A model generated the notes under the pieces. The model was not told the origin of the DNA. It ran no database searches and was given only the letters and a program-made list of their open reading frames with translations. The translations under genes and the position numbers were made by a program. Positions 24,734-32,023 of a DNA stretch of 64,000 nucleotides are shown here, in pieces; position 1 is the first letter of the stretch, and the number at the start of each line of letters is the position of its first letter. Source of the DNA: GCA-2683825 sp965662355 (GTDB lineage: Bacteria > Planctomycetota > UBA1135 > GCA-002686595); assembly GCA_965662355.1 (NCBI GenBank), contig CBFIHP010000001.1:248001-312000 (forward strand), written 5' to 3'.

Positions 24734-25080
24734 CCGAAGGTCTCGCCGAACATCTCGGTGTTGAACCCGATCAGCCACGTCTTGCCCGTGCGAATCGTGG
24801 GCGCGCGCAGGTTGCCGGTCGGCCCGAGAGCCACCTTGCCCAGCGTCGCCATGCTGGGCGGATCCTTCACCATGTCGAAGGACTCGATCTTCTTGCCCTT
24901 GGCGACGAGTACCTTGCTGGCATCCTTGAAGAGTTCCTTCAGGTCTTTCTGACCGAATCTCTCCTTGGTCGCATTCACCGTCTCACGGACGGCGACGTCC
25001 CGGCCCTCGAAAAAGCCGTCGGAACGCTTGCAACTCGTTCACCCCTTGCGGTGGTAGTACCAGTCGATTTTCTTGGCCAT
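24730..25080 (-). CDS. ArsC-family selenoprotein with in-frame UGA (selenocysteine)
   Basis: Read through a TGA at 25039-25041, the frame from the ATG at 25080 gives 116 residues: WYYHRKG, then Sec14, then TSCKRSDGFFEGRDVAVRET, then a C-terminal half with LVAKGKKIESFDM and GPTGNLRAPTIRTGKTWLIGF. The U-T-S-C pair at 14-17 sits where thioredoxin-fold ArsC/Spx relatives have their CxxC, and GNLRAP is the ArsC-like RxP loop. This matches the known ArsC family (seleno)protein type. Both sides of the TGA are coding in the same frame. A conventional caller would give only an 82-codon fragment (24978-24730). It is a probable thiol/selenol oxidoreductase with unknown substrate. Confidence 0.85.
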
Positions 25081-25127
25081 GGAGGAATGATGCCATGGTG
25101 CACATCGGCTGAACAGAGCCCAGCACT

Positions 25128-26630
25128 CTACGGGCGCACGTCCACGAATACTTGCTCGGTGAACAACGGCACTCCCCCATCGAGAACGATGCCGGTCCAT
25201 TCGATGCGCGAGCCCATGAAACTCGACAAGAGCTCGGGGGGGAGCTCGAGCTGCCCCTCGCCACGGCCACCCGCGTCGAGCTGCATCGGTGCCGCCGGAA
25301 AGAAGGGCGAGCGTTCGAGCAGCAACGGCAGCACCGGGCTCGCGTACAGAGCGTCCGCGAGACGCGTCCCGCATGGATGCAGGCTGCCCGCGATCCAGAA
25401 CGGCGCAGTAGGGTGCTCGGGTGCATGTAGGACGAAGCCGAGCGAGGTGTCCACACTCGCGAAAACACGACTCTTCTCGACGTGGAGTCCTTCTGGTTCG
25501 ACGGATTCGACCTCGAGGAACGGGAACAGCGTCGCCCGAATCTCGTTGGTCGTCGCCTTGATGGCAAAACGATCCAATCCCGTCTCCGTTCCCGCGGTCA
25601 CGTCGAAGTGGAATTGGCCGTTGCCATCCGACACGACCTCGCCGACCGACGCGCTCGACGGTTCACCGTCCACGGTTTCGATCTCGAAGATGACGTCGTC
25701 ATGGCTCAGAAGATCGCCCTCGATATCGCGCAAGTGCACGCGCACGGTACGCGTCGTTTGGCCGTCGGCCGGAAGGCTGTCGGGGCCATTCGCTGTGGAG
25801 TGATTGCCGTCCGGCACACCGATGCGGTTGGACCGGAAAAAGTCGAAGCGCTCCTGGATCACGTTGACAGGATCCGGGTCCTCCTCGAAGCCGACGAAGC
25901 CCAAACGCATGTAGTATTCGCCCTTGGCGCACCCGTTGGTAACGTTGCAGCCGCCGTTAGCATCGCCCATACGAGCAACCAAGAACGTGCCTACATGGGC
26001 CGACTTGTCGAAGATCGGCGGGGGAGCTCCACACGTCGTCGTTCCCATCGGACACGAACAGCGTCCATCGCCTCCCATGGACTTGGCCGCCTGCATGGCC
26101 GCCATCAGCTTCTGACCCATGTCACCCTTCGTCTGTCGGAAGGCGACTTCGGTCTCCGTGACGACCTTGTCTCCAGCCAGCACGTTGCCCTGGATGGCGT
26201 AGAGAAAATCTCCCACTCGGCCGGTCACTCCCAAGGCCGCGGCCCCGGCTTCCGAACCGGTGAAGGTCACGGGGTCGCCCGTAAAATTCACGATGCCGTA
26301 CTGACGACTCTGGTGCTGCGGGTCTTGAGCCGCGAGCTGTAGAAGGATCTCCTCGGGCGTGTCTTCCTGGTCACGAAAGTTGAAGTAGATCAAGCGGCGG
26401 TTCATCGCACCGAAGAGCTCGTCGCTGTTCGACTGTGCGGCGGCCGCACCTTCACCGACGAAGATGACGGGAACCAGGCGCCGAATTCCCACTCCCTCCA
26501 GACACGTCGCTGTGGCCACGCCGACCTCGCGGGTGCGGAGGTTCACGCACACGATCGACCACGTGGCATGAAGCGGTTGAACGAGCAGCGTCAGACCGAT
26601 CAAGAACAGGGGAAGGCGCTTGGGGAGCAT
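25128..26630 (-). CDS. Exported DUF1028-family protein
   Basis: The protein has 500 residues with a signal peptide (LPLFLIGLTLLVQPLHA) directly before TWSIVCVNLRTREVGVATATC, the start of DUF1028, a domain with an Ntn-hydrolase-like fold. The domain runs to about residue 250 and includes a Cys-rich insert (RCSCPMGTTTCG). The rest is beta-rich, with an Ig-like stretch (RTVRVHLRDIEGDLLSHDDVIFEI read in parts) and ends in a further beta domain. It is probably periplasmic or surface-exposed. Enzyme activity is not established for the family. It lies 47 bases before the selenoprotein gene on the same strand. Confidence 0.78.
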   Translation of the reverse strand: MLPKRLPLFLIGLTLLVQPLHATWSIVCVNLRTREVGVATATCLEGVGIRRLVPVIFVGEGAAAAQSNSDELFGAMNRRLIYFNFRDQEDTPEEILLQLAAQDPQHQSRQYGIVNFTGDPVTFTGSEAGAAALGVTGRVGDFLYAIQGNVLAGDKVVTETEVAFRQTKGDMGQKLMAAMQAAKSMGGDGRCSCPMGTTTCGAPPPIFDKSAHVGTFLVARMGDANGGCNVTNGCAKGEYYMRLGFVGFEEDPDPVNVIQERFDFFRSNRIGVPDGNHSTANGPDSLPADGQTTRTVRVHLRDIEGDLLSHDDVIFEIETVDGEPSSASVGEVVSDGNGQFHFDVTAGTETGLDRFAIKATTNEIRATLFPFLEVESVEPEGLHVEKSRVFASVDTSLGFVLHAPEHPTAPFWIAGSLHPCGTRLADALYASPVLPLLLERSPFFPAAPMQLDAGGRGEGQLELPPELLSSFMGSRIEWTGIVLDGGVPLFTEQVFVDVRP

Positions 26631-26682
26631 GCCTCGATCCTAGCACAGCCCTCGGGGTCCCGGCCGGGCCGCAGGGAGCGGC

Positions 26683-27954
26683 CTAATCGCCCCGGACCGC
26701 TCGAAAAGCCTCGAACTCTTCCGTGACCTCTCGCTTCAAGCGCGGCCCCACGACATACCTATCCAGGGCCGACAAGAAGCGTTCGGGATGATCCGGTGCT
26801 ATGTACGGCATGCCCTTCTGGCGTGGTTCCTGGATCGCGAGGGCGCGATGGGCCGCGAGGGCGAGGTACGCCGCACACAGACCCTCGTCTTCCGAAACGC
26901 GGGCGCGCTTGAAGCCCGTCATGAGGGCCGCATAGGCCGCGCGGTTTCGGCCCAGGGCCAGCAATGCACGACCATAGAGAACGCTGGGAAGCACGTCACC
27001 GCCCGACGCCTCGAACGCGTGGCGTGCGTCGCGCAAGGCGAATGTACGCAACCCCTCATCCCCCAGGTTCAGGAAGGTCCACGCGCGAAAGGCATACGGG
27101 CTCGAACTGTCTCGGCTCTCTGGATTCTCCAACGCTTCCTCACGAGCCCGAGCATCCGCTTCCTCCAGCATCGCCTGCGCCTCGGTATGCCTTCCATCGG
27201 CTGCCGCGACGGTAGCGGACAACGCCACGAGTCGCGAATCGTCGCCGTGGAGCTTGCGCGCTTCCACGAGGATCTCGCGAGCCTCTTGCGTCTCCTCGAC
27301 GATCAAGCAGCGCGTGGCTTCCATCAACTCAGGCGCGAGCATCCGGGCTCGAAAGCTCCGCGGCGACAGAAACAGGCTGAGGATGACTCCGAGGCCATCG
27401 TTCACTCCACCGACCAGGGGCAACGGAACCAGATTGAAAAACAGGCTGATACCCACGACGTAGGCGACGGCGCGCAACGCAACCCGCTGTACGTCCTCCT
27501 CTCCACTGAAGAGCTGCGAGTCAAAGGCCAATAGAGCCAGCACGACGAGCACCTCCGCCCCGGGCCCTGCGGCGAAGATCAGCGCGCTCTTCAAGCGCGG
27601 CAGGCTCATATTCCGCGGACTCGGGATCACATAACCGCCGATCGGGGCCAGCTGGATGCGCACCAACGTCGCACCGACACGAAAACGCACGAGCTCGCGT
27701 CCATACCCGACCACCATGTCGGTCACGCGCCAACCCAGGAGGCGCGCCACGGAGGCGTGACCCAGCTCGTGAATGGCCAGCAACGGCGCCCACGCAAGGG
27801 CCATAAAGACGATTCCGAGCCGGCGCGGCGTGTAGTCCCGAAAGACCTCTGCCAGCAGGGCCGTGGCAAAGGCCGATGCCGCGAGGACCACGAACCACAG
27901 CTCGCCCTTCGAGGGGGGCAGGCGCGGGGCGGGGCTGAAATCGTTGTCAGACAC
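26683..27954 (-). CDS. M50-type site-2 protease-like membrane protein with C-terminal repeats
   Basis: From the GTG at 27954 the protein has 423 residues. A zinc motif HELGH (about 62-66) lies in a membrane helix, and NLVPLPLVGGVNDG later supplies the probable third ligand, as in M50 peptidases. About five hydrophobic segments occupy the first 210 residues. The rest is a soluble helical region resembling TPR or HEAT repeats (EARKLHGDDSRLVALSATVAAADGRHTEAQAML in part). Fusion of an M50 core to helical repeats suggests protein recruitment. Earlier ATGs at 28017 and 28053 would add an unlikely Pro/Arg leader and crowd the divergent helicase promoter. Confidence 0.75.
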   Translation of the reverse strand: MSDNDFSPAPRLPPSKGELWFVVLAASAFATALLAEVFRDYTPRRLGIVFMALAWAPLLAIHELGHASVARLLGWRVTDMVVGYGRELVRFRVGATLVRIQLAPIGGYVIPSPRNMSLPRLKSALIFAAGPGAEVLVVLALLAFDSQLFSGEEDVQRVALRAVAYVVGISLFFNLVPLPLVGGVNDGLGVILSLFLSPRSFRARMLAPELMEATRCLIVEETQEAREILVEARKLHGDDSRLVALSATVAAADGRHTEAQAMLEEADARAREEALENPESRDSSSPYAFRAWTFLNLGDEGLRTFALRDARHAFEASGGDVLPSVLYGRALLALGRNRAAYAALMTGFKRARVSEDEGLCAAYLALAAHRALAIQEPRQKGMPYIAPDHPERFLSALDRYVVGPRLKREVTEEFEAFRAVRGD

Positions 27955-28051
27955 GGCCGGAGAAGGTAAGGGATGTCTCCTGAGTAGGGAAACTGCAGGC
28001 TTCGCCGTCACCCGCATGGGATCCGCGCGGTCGCTTCCTTTAAATAGAGCC

Positions 28052-29647
28052 ATGGGACTACGCCCCTATCAGGAACAAGCGCTCCACGCCGTGCGCGAGA
28101 GCTATCGCCGCGGCCGCAGGCGCGTCTTGGTGGTCATGCCGACCGGAACGGGCAAGACCGTGCTCTTTGCCGAGATCTCGCGCTTGGCCAAGGGTCCGGT
28201 TCTGGTGCTCGCACATCGTCAAGAGCTGGTCGAACAGGCTCGTGAGAAGGTCGCGGCCTGGTGCGATGACGTGGTCGCGGTCGAAATGGCAGATCGGCGC
28301 GAGCTGACACGTGCCGTCGGTCGCAAGCCGAAGATCGCGGTGGCCAGCATCCAGACCATCAGCCGCCGCTTGGAAGACATACCGCGTGATGCCTTTCGCA
28401 TCGTCATCATCGACGAGGCTCACCACAGCACCGCCGATTCGTACACGAAGGTCGTCGAGCATTTTCAGGCGTACGTCCTTGGCGTGACAGCGACACCGGA
28501 TCGCAGCGACCGCCAATGCCTTGGCGACGTCTTCGAAGAGGTGGCCTTCGAGTACGACATACTGACGGCCATAGGGGATGGTTTTCTCTGCCCGATTCGC
28601 TCGTTCCTCGTGCAGACCGAGGTTGATTTTTCCGGTATCCGCAAGATCGCGGGCGAGCTCGCGACCGGTGACGTCGAACGCATTCTCACGAAGGATCCGC
28701 ATCTGGCGGAGATCGCCCAACCGATCGTTCGCGAACGCGGCGATAGGCCGGCCATGGTTTTTGCCGCCTCGGTCGCCCATGCGCACGCACTCGCACGGGT
28801 TCTGTGCGAATTGGCGGAGGACTCGAACTACGCCGCAGCGCTCGACGGAACCGCGCGACTCGATACGCGCAACCGAACGGTGCAACGCTTCCGCCGGGGG
28901 GACATAAAAGCCCTTGTGAACTGCTCGCTCTTCACCGAGGGCTTCGACGTGCCGCGGATCGCGCTCGTCGCCATCGCCCGACCGATCCTGTCGCGCTCGT
29001 TCTATGCACAGATGGTCGGGAGGGGCACGCGGATCGCGCCGGACAAGAAAGACCTCCTGGTCCTGGACTTCGTGCCGGGAAACTGTCGTCACAAACTCGT
29101 GCAGTCGATCGATATCTTTGCCAAGGACGAGGAAGAGGTCATCGAGGAGGCGCGCAAGATGGCAGCGCAAGGCAGTCTCGAAGGTGAACAACTCGCGCTC
29201 GAGCAGATCCTCGAGCTGGCGCGCCAGGTCGTGGAAGCGCGCAAGACTTCGGTCGAGTATCAACTGATGCAACGCGACCCCTTCGCCGCCGTGGGGTTCG
29301 ACATCGAGGCTCGCAGCCGGCGCAAGGTGGCGGGGCCAACGGTCGGCAAGGAATTGCACTCGTATCTGAAACGCAGCGGCGTGTCGGAAGAGCAGCTCGC
29401 TGGCATGACCGAGCGCCAAGCGAACGAGCTGCGCGAGCACCTTCTAGATCGCAAAGCCGTCGGATTGTGCACGCCGAAGCAGGCAAAAAAACTGTGCGCG
29501 TACGGAATCGACCCTGCGGAGATGTACTACGACGAGGCCAAGACCATCCTGCTCTATATCAAGAAAAACAGCGGCTTGAGCGCCGAAGAGATCCGTTCGG
29601 CCGTTTCGAGTGGTGCAGCAGCTCTTTCGGGACTGCCCGAAGCTTGA
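28052..29647 (+). CDS. Superfamily 2 DEAH helicase (RadD/SSL2-like)
   Basis: The protein has 531 residues. Motifs: RPYQEQAL (Q-type), VVMPTGTGKT (Walker A), IVIIDEAHH (DEAH), VTATPDR (motif III), LVNCSLFTEGFDVP (motif V) and QMVGRGTRI (motif VI). The C-terminal 150 residues are charged and helical and end in a segment with EQLAGMTERQANELREHLL. This layout fits RadD-like helicases that act on DNA or RNA. The ATG at 28052 begins exactly at the conserved GLRPYQ sequence. No partner genes suggest a phage-defence system: the neighbours are an M50 protease and a TetR regulator. Confidence 0.87.
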   Translation: MGLRPYQEQALHAVRESYRRGRRRVLVVMPTGTGKTVLFAEISRLAKGPVLVLAHRQELVEQAREKVAAWCDDVVAVEMADRRELTRAVGRKPKIAVASIQTISRRLEDIPRDAFRIVIIDEAHHSTADSYTKVVEHFQAYVLGVTATPDRSDRQCLGDVFEEVAFEYDILTAIGDGFLCPIRSFLVQTEVDFSGIRKIAGELATGDVERILTKDPHLAEIAQPIVRERGDRPAMVFAASVAHAHALARVLCELAEDSNYAAALDGTARLDTRNRTVQRFRRGDIKALVNCSLFTEGFDVPRIALVAIARPILSRSFYAQMVGRGTRIAPDKKDLLVLDFVPGNCRHKLVQSIDIFAKDEEEVIEEARKMAAQGSLEGEQLALEQILELARQVVEARKTSVEYQLMQRDPFAAVGFDIEARSRRKVAGPTVGKELHSYLKRSGVSEEQLAGMTERQANELREHLLDRKAVGLCTPKQAKKLCAYGIDPAEMYYDEAKTILLYIKKNSGLSAEEIRSAVSSGAAALSGLPEA

Positions 29648-29665
29648 TACAACTACTTGAACAGA

Positions 29666-30349
29666 ATGGCGACCCCGACCAAAGAGCGCATCCTCGACGC
29701 CGCCGAGCACCTCTTCGCGGACCTCGGATACGCGGGTGCGTCCGTACGGGCCATCACGTCGAAGGCTGGCGTCGACCTGGGTGCGGTGCGTTACCACTAC
29801 GGCTCGAAGGAAGGGCTCTTCAGCTCCGTCGTCGAGCGCCGGGTGAACCCCTTGTGCGGCGAGCGACTTGCGATGCTCGATGCCATCGAGACCGAATATC
29901 CGAACGGCAGCGTGCCGCTGGAGGGGATCATCGAAGCCTTCGTACGCCCCGGCGTACAACTCGTCACCAATGCAGCGCATGGTCGCGACTGGATCAAGTT
30001 GATCGGTCGCATGCGGGTCGAACCCGGACCGTTCGTCGGCGCGGTCCAGCAACCTTATGAAGAGATGTTGGCCCGATTCCTGAAGGCCTTCGAGCTGGCT
30101 TTGCCCCAACTCTCGAAGCAAGAGTTGACCTATCGCTTCTTCTTTCTATTCGGCGTGCAGATCAACGCCTTGATCGATGACGGAACGTTGCTTGCTTTGA
30201 ACCGCAAGGCGCAAACGATTCATCAGGACCCCAAGGGTGTGATGCAGCGTCTGATCCGCTTCGTCACGGCGGGAATGACCGCCCCGTCGGAATCCAAAGA
30301 CAAGGAACCCGGCGAGGTTCCCGATTTCCGCCGCATGCGCCTGGGTTAG
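29666..30349 (+). CDS. TetR-family transcriptional regulator
   Basis: The protein has 227 residues. The N-terminal helix-turn-helix is typical: KERILDAAEHLFADLGYAGASVRAITSKAGVDLGAVRYHYGSKEGLF, read as three helices. The ligand domain is helical, with GRDWIKLIGRMR and a long C-terminal helix. An ATG at 29666 is preferred to the TTG nine bases earlier. It follows the helicase gene by 18 bases and may be co-transcribed. The ligand and target are unknown. Confidence 0.88.
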   Translation: MATPTKERILDAAEHLFADLGYAGASVRAITSKAGVDLGAVRYHYGSKEGLFSSVVERRVNPLCGERLAMLDAIETEYPNGSVPLEGIIEAFVRPGVQLVTNAAHGRDWIKLIGRMRVEPGPFVGAVQQPYEEMLARFLKAFELALPQLSKQELTYRFFFLFGVQINALIDDGTLLALNRKAQTIHQDPKGVMQRLIRFVTAGMTAPSESKDKEPGEVPDFRRMRLG

Positions 30350-30389
30350 GCGCCCTCAACGCATTCGAGTCGCCGGTTCCAGATTCTCC

Positions 30390-30475
30390 ATTCCTACGTA
30401 TGAGGGAATTTGGGCGTAATCACAGGCTTGATTCGTATGAGGGAGGTAGCTGGTAATTCCTACGTATGAGGGAAT
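30390..30475. repeat. 20-bp direct repeats, possible operator sites
   Basis: An identical 20-base element, ATTCCTACGTATGAGGGAAT, occurs at 30390-30409 and 30456-30475, with a shortened copy (ATTCGTATGAGGGAGGT) at 30431-30447. The ends (ATTCC/GGAAT) and centre (TACGTA) are partly palindromic, as in binding sites. They lie 155-240 bases before the GG-repeat protein gene and 40-125 bases after the TetR gene. The rest of the 30350-30629 gap shows no gene. Confidence 0.65.
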
Positions 30476-30629
30476 GGCCGTGTTGGATTTTTGGCGTTAT
30501 CGCGGAACTTTGCAAATGTCTGGGGGAGCCCCTACGGTGCGCTCCACATCGGGAGGGCTGTGAAAGGCCAACGTTGACCGAGACGCCTGCCCGGCCATCC
30601 CCTGAACCCCGCAAAGCGAGACCACCCAA

Positions 30630-31169
30630 ATGTCTGACAAGTTCATTTCTGACGAAGAGCTCGAGCAAGTTGACGGCGGCAAGGCCATCTCCCGTCGCAG
30701 CATGGATAGCAACACCGTCCAGAGTGGCGATGCCACGCCCAGCGGATCCGGCGGCTCCGGCGACCTGGCTGACGAAGACCTCACCGACCTCACCGGTGGC
30801 AAGGCCATCTCCCGCGGCAGCATGGGTAACGACGCCGTCCAGAGTGGCGACGCCCCGACCGCCGGCTCCGGCGGCGGCTCCGGCGCCCTGGCCGACGAAG
30901 ACCTCACCGACCTCACCGGTGGCAAGGCCGTCTCACGCGGCAGCATGGGCAACGACGCCGTCCAGAGTGGCGACGCCCCGACCGCCGGCTCCGGCGGCGG
31001 CTCCGGCGACCTGGCTGACGAAGACCTCGTCGACCTCACCGGCGGCAAGGCCATCTCGCACCGCCGGATGGACCAGGACTCGGACATCGAAATCGCCCCT
31101 CCCGGCTACGACGACGGCGGCGCCCCCGGTCAAGCGGATCACGTCACGGATCCCCCGACGCCTCTCTAG
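30630..31169 (+). CDS. Tandem-repeat protein with four double-glycine motifs
   Basis: The protein has 179 residues, acidic and small-residue-rich, with no signal peptide or membrane segment. It consists of three 40-41-residue units plus a fourth start: each has (A/S)D-E-(D/E)-L-x-x-(L/V)-(T/D)-G-G-K-A followed by (I/V)S, SM and QSGD, then a Gly/Ser linker. GG pairs lie at residues 16-17, 56-57, 97-98 and 138-139. The motif resembles the ELxxVxGG end of double-glycine leader peptides of bacteriocins and other RiPPs. No transporter or modification gene is adjacent. Alternatives are a surface or regulatory repeat protein. The function is unknown. Confidence 0.75.
   Translation: MSDKFISDEELEQVDGGKAISRRSMDSNTVQSGDATPSGSGGSGDLADEDLTDLTGGKAISRGSMGNDAVQSGDAPTAGSGGGSGALADEDLTDLTGGKAVSRGSMGNDAVQSGDAPTAGSGGGSGDLADEDLVDLTGGKAISHRRMDQDSDIEIAPPGYDDGGAPGQADHVTDPPTPL
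30765..31010 (+). repeat. Two near-identical 123-bp tandem units inside the GG-motif gene
   Basis: Units 30765-30887 and 30888-31010 differ at only a few positions, both starting at CTGGC(C/T)GACGAAGACCTC. Diverged copies flank them (from about 30645 and after 31011). The near identity suggests recent duplication or ongoing gene conversion, so copy number may vary between strains. Confidence 0.85.
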
Positions 31170-31232
31170 GACGTTAGTACTTCCAAAACTCGGCCCCCAT
31201 CCCATCGGGTCACAGGGGACGCCGAGATGAAT

Positions 31233-31259
31233 AGAGCCGCGGCTTTTGGCTGCGGCTCT
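31233..31259. terminator. Hairpin between convergent genes
   Basis: AGAGCCGCGGC pairs with GCTGCGGCTCT across a TTTT-containing loop, with one mismatch. It lies 64 bases after the GG-repeat gene and 26 bases before the 3' end of the convergent FliT-like gene, so it may stop transcription from both sides. The T-tract is weak (CTTCTC). Confidence 0.65.
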
Positions 31260-31284
31260 TCTCGTATCTACGGCCTGGCCTTCC

Positions 31285-31647
31285 TCAACCAGAGAGGTCG
31301 CACGAGCGTCCCTTTTGCGGCAACGAACGCTGCGAGTCCAGCATGGCTTGCTGGCGTTTCAATTCGCCCTTGCGGTCGAAGAGTTCGGCCTTGTGCCGTA
31401 CGAGTTCTGAGACGGCTACGGCGTTCAAGCGCATGCTCTCCTTGATCGCCTCCTGGACTTCCGACGAGCAGGGTTCCAGAGCCAGCTTCTCTTCTTGGCC
31501 TTGGTAGACAGCAAAGCTTTGCTGACACCGCTCCCAGGCACCAGCGATCGCTTCGGCCAGGGGTGGGTCCTCGCCATCCAACATGGCAAGCAAGGTCTCG
31601 AGCTGCGAACGATAGCGCTCCAGCGAAAGGAGCCGGGGATCACCCAC
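31285..31647 (-). CDS. FliT-like small helical protein downstream of fliS
   Basis: From the GTG at 31647 the protein has 120 residues, nearly all helical and charged (LERYRSQLETLLAML, AIKESMRLNAVAVSELVRHKAELFDRKGEL). Its size, helix content and position after fliD-fliS fit FliT, the export chaperone of the filament cap protein, but sequence identity is too low to be sure. The GTG overlaps the fliS stop by eight bases. An upstream ATG at 31695 would overlap fliS more deeply. An alternative is a FlgN-like chaperone. Confidence 0.65.
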   Translation of the reverse strand: MGDPRLLSLERYRSQLETLLAMLDGEDPPLAEAIAGAWERCQQSFAVYQGQEEKLALEPCSSEVQEAIKESMRLNAVAVSELVRHKAELFDRKGELKRQQAMLDSQRSLPQKGRSCDLSG

Positions 31648-32023
31648 GCTGCTCTGTGACCTCGACACCCTTCCAGCCCTCGAAGAGGGTTTCAAGGGTG
31701 CTAACGGCCGCCGTCAGCGGATCCGCGGTACGGTCGAGCAACGACAAGCGAATACGGTCCTCGGCGAACAGGTACAAGGCCGTTAGATCGCGACAGAGTT
31801 CCGGAGCGACCTCGTGGTCGAGACTGACCCGAAGCTCGAAAATCACGGCACTGGCCTTCTGTAGGATCTTGTCGAATTCCTTGGCTTCGGTCTTCGGATC
31901 GAGGCTCTGCGCCTGTCCGATAAAACGCAAGGCCCCCGCGTACATCATGTGCACGATCTTGAGTGGGGGAGCACTGTCGTAGGTGGCATGCTTGTATGCC
32001 GAGGCTGCGGTTTGATTTCTCAT
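31640..32023 (-). CDS. fliS: Flagellin export chaperone FliS
   Basis: The protein has 127 residues, all helical. It begins MRNQTAASAYKHATYDSAPPLKIVHMMYAGALRFIGQA, read as the FliS N-terminal segment with the conserved tyrosine and the LI-x-MLYDGA-like element, and continues with LRVSLDHEVAPELCRDLTALYLFAEDRI. FliS binds the C-terminal helix of flagellin and prevents early polymerisation. It overlaps the fliD stop by four bases. Confidence 0.9.
   Translation of the reverse strand: MRNQTAASAYKHATYDSAPPLKIVHMMYAGALRFIGQAQSLDPKTEAKEFDKILQKASAVIFELRVSLDHEVAPELCRDLTALYLFAEDRIRLSLLDRTADPLTAAVSTLETLFEGWKGVEVTEQRG

Noticed and set aside
28058..29440. 460-codon minus-strand ORF over the helicase
   Set aside because: The plus-strand frame has all SF2 helicase motifs; the antisense product has none.
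28052..30349. Helicase plus TetR as part of a phage-defence island
   Set aside because: No nuclease, methylase, integrase or other defence gene nearby, and the flanks are ordinary chromosomal genes.
30390..30475. Possible CRISPR array (20-bp repeats with spacers)
   Set aside because: Only two exact copies plus one partial, uneven spacing and no cas genes.
30466..31230. 254-codon ORF in another frame over the GG-repeat gene
   Set aside because: Pro/Ser/Ala repeats arise from the same tandem DNA units read out of frame; the called frame has a proper start and conserved motif period.
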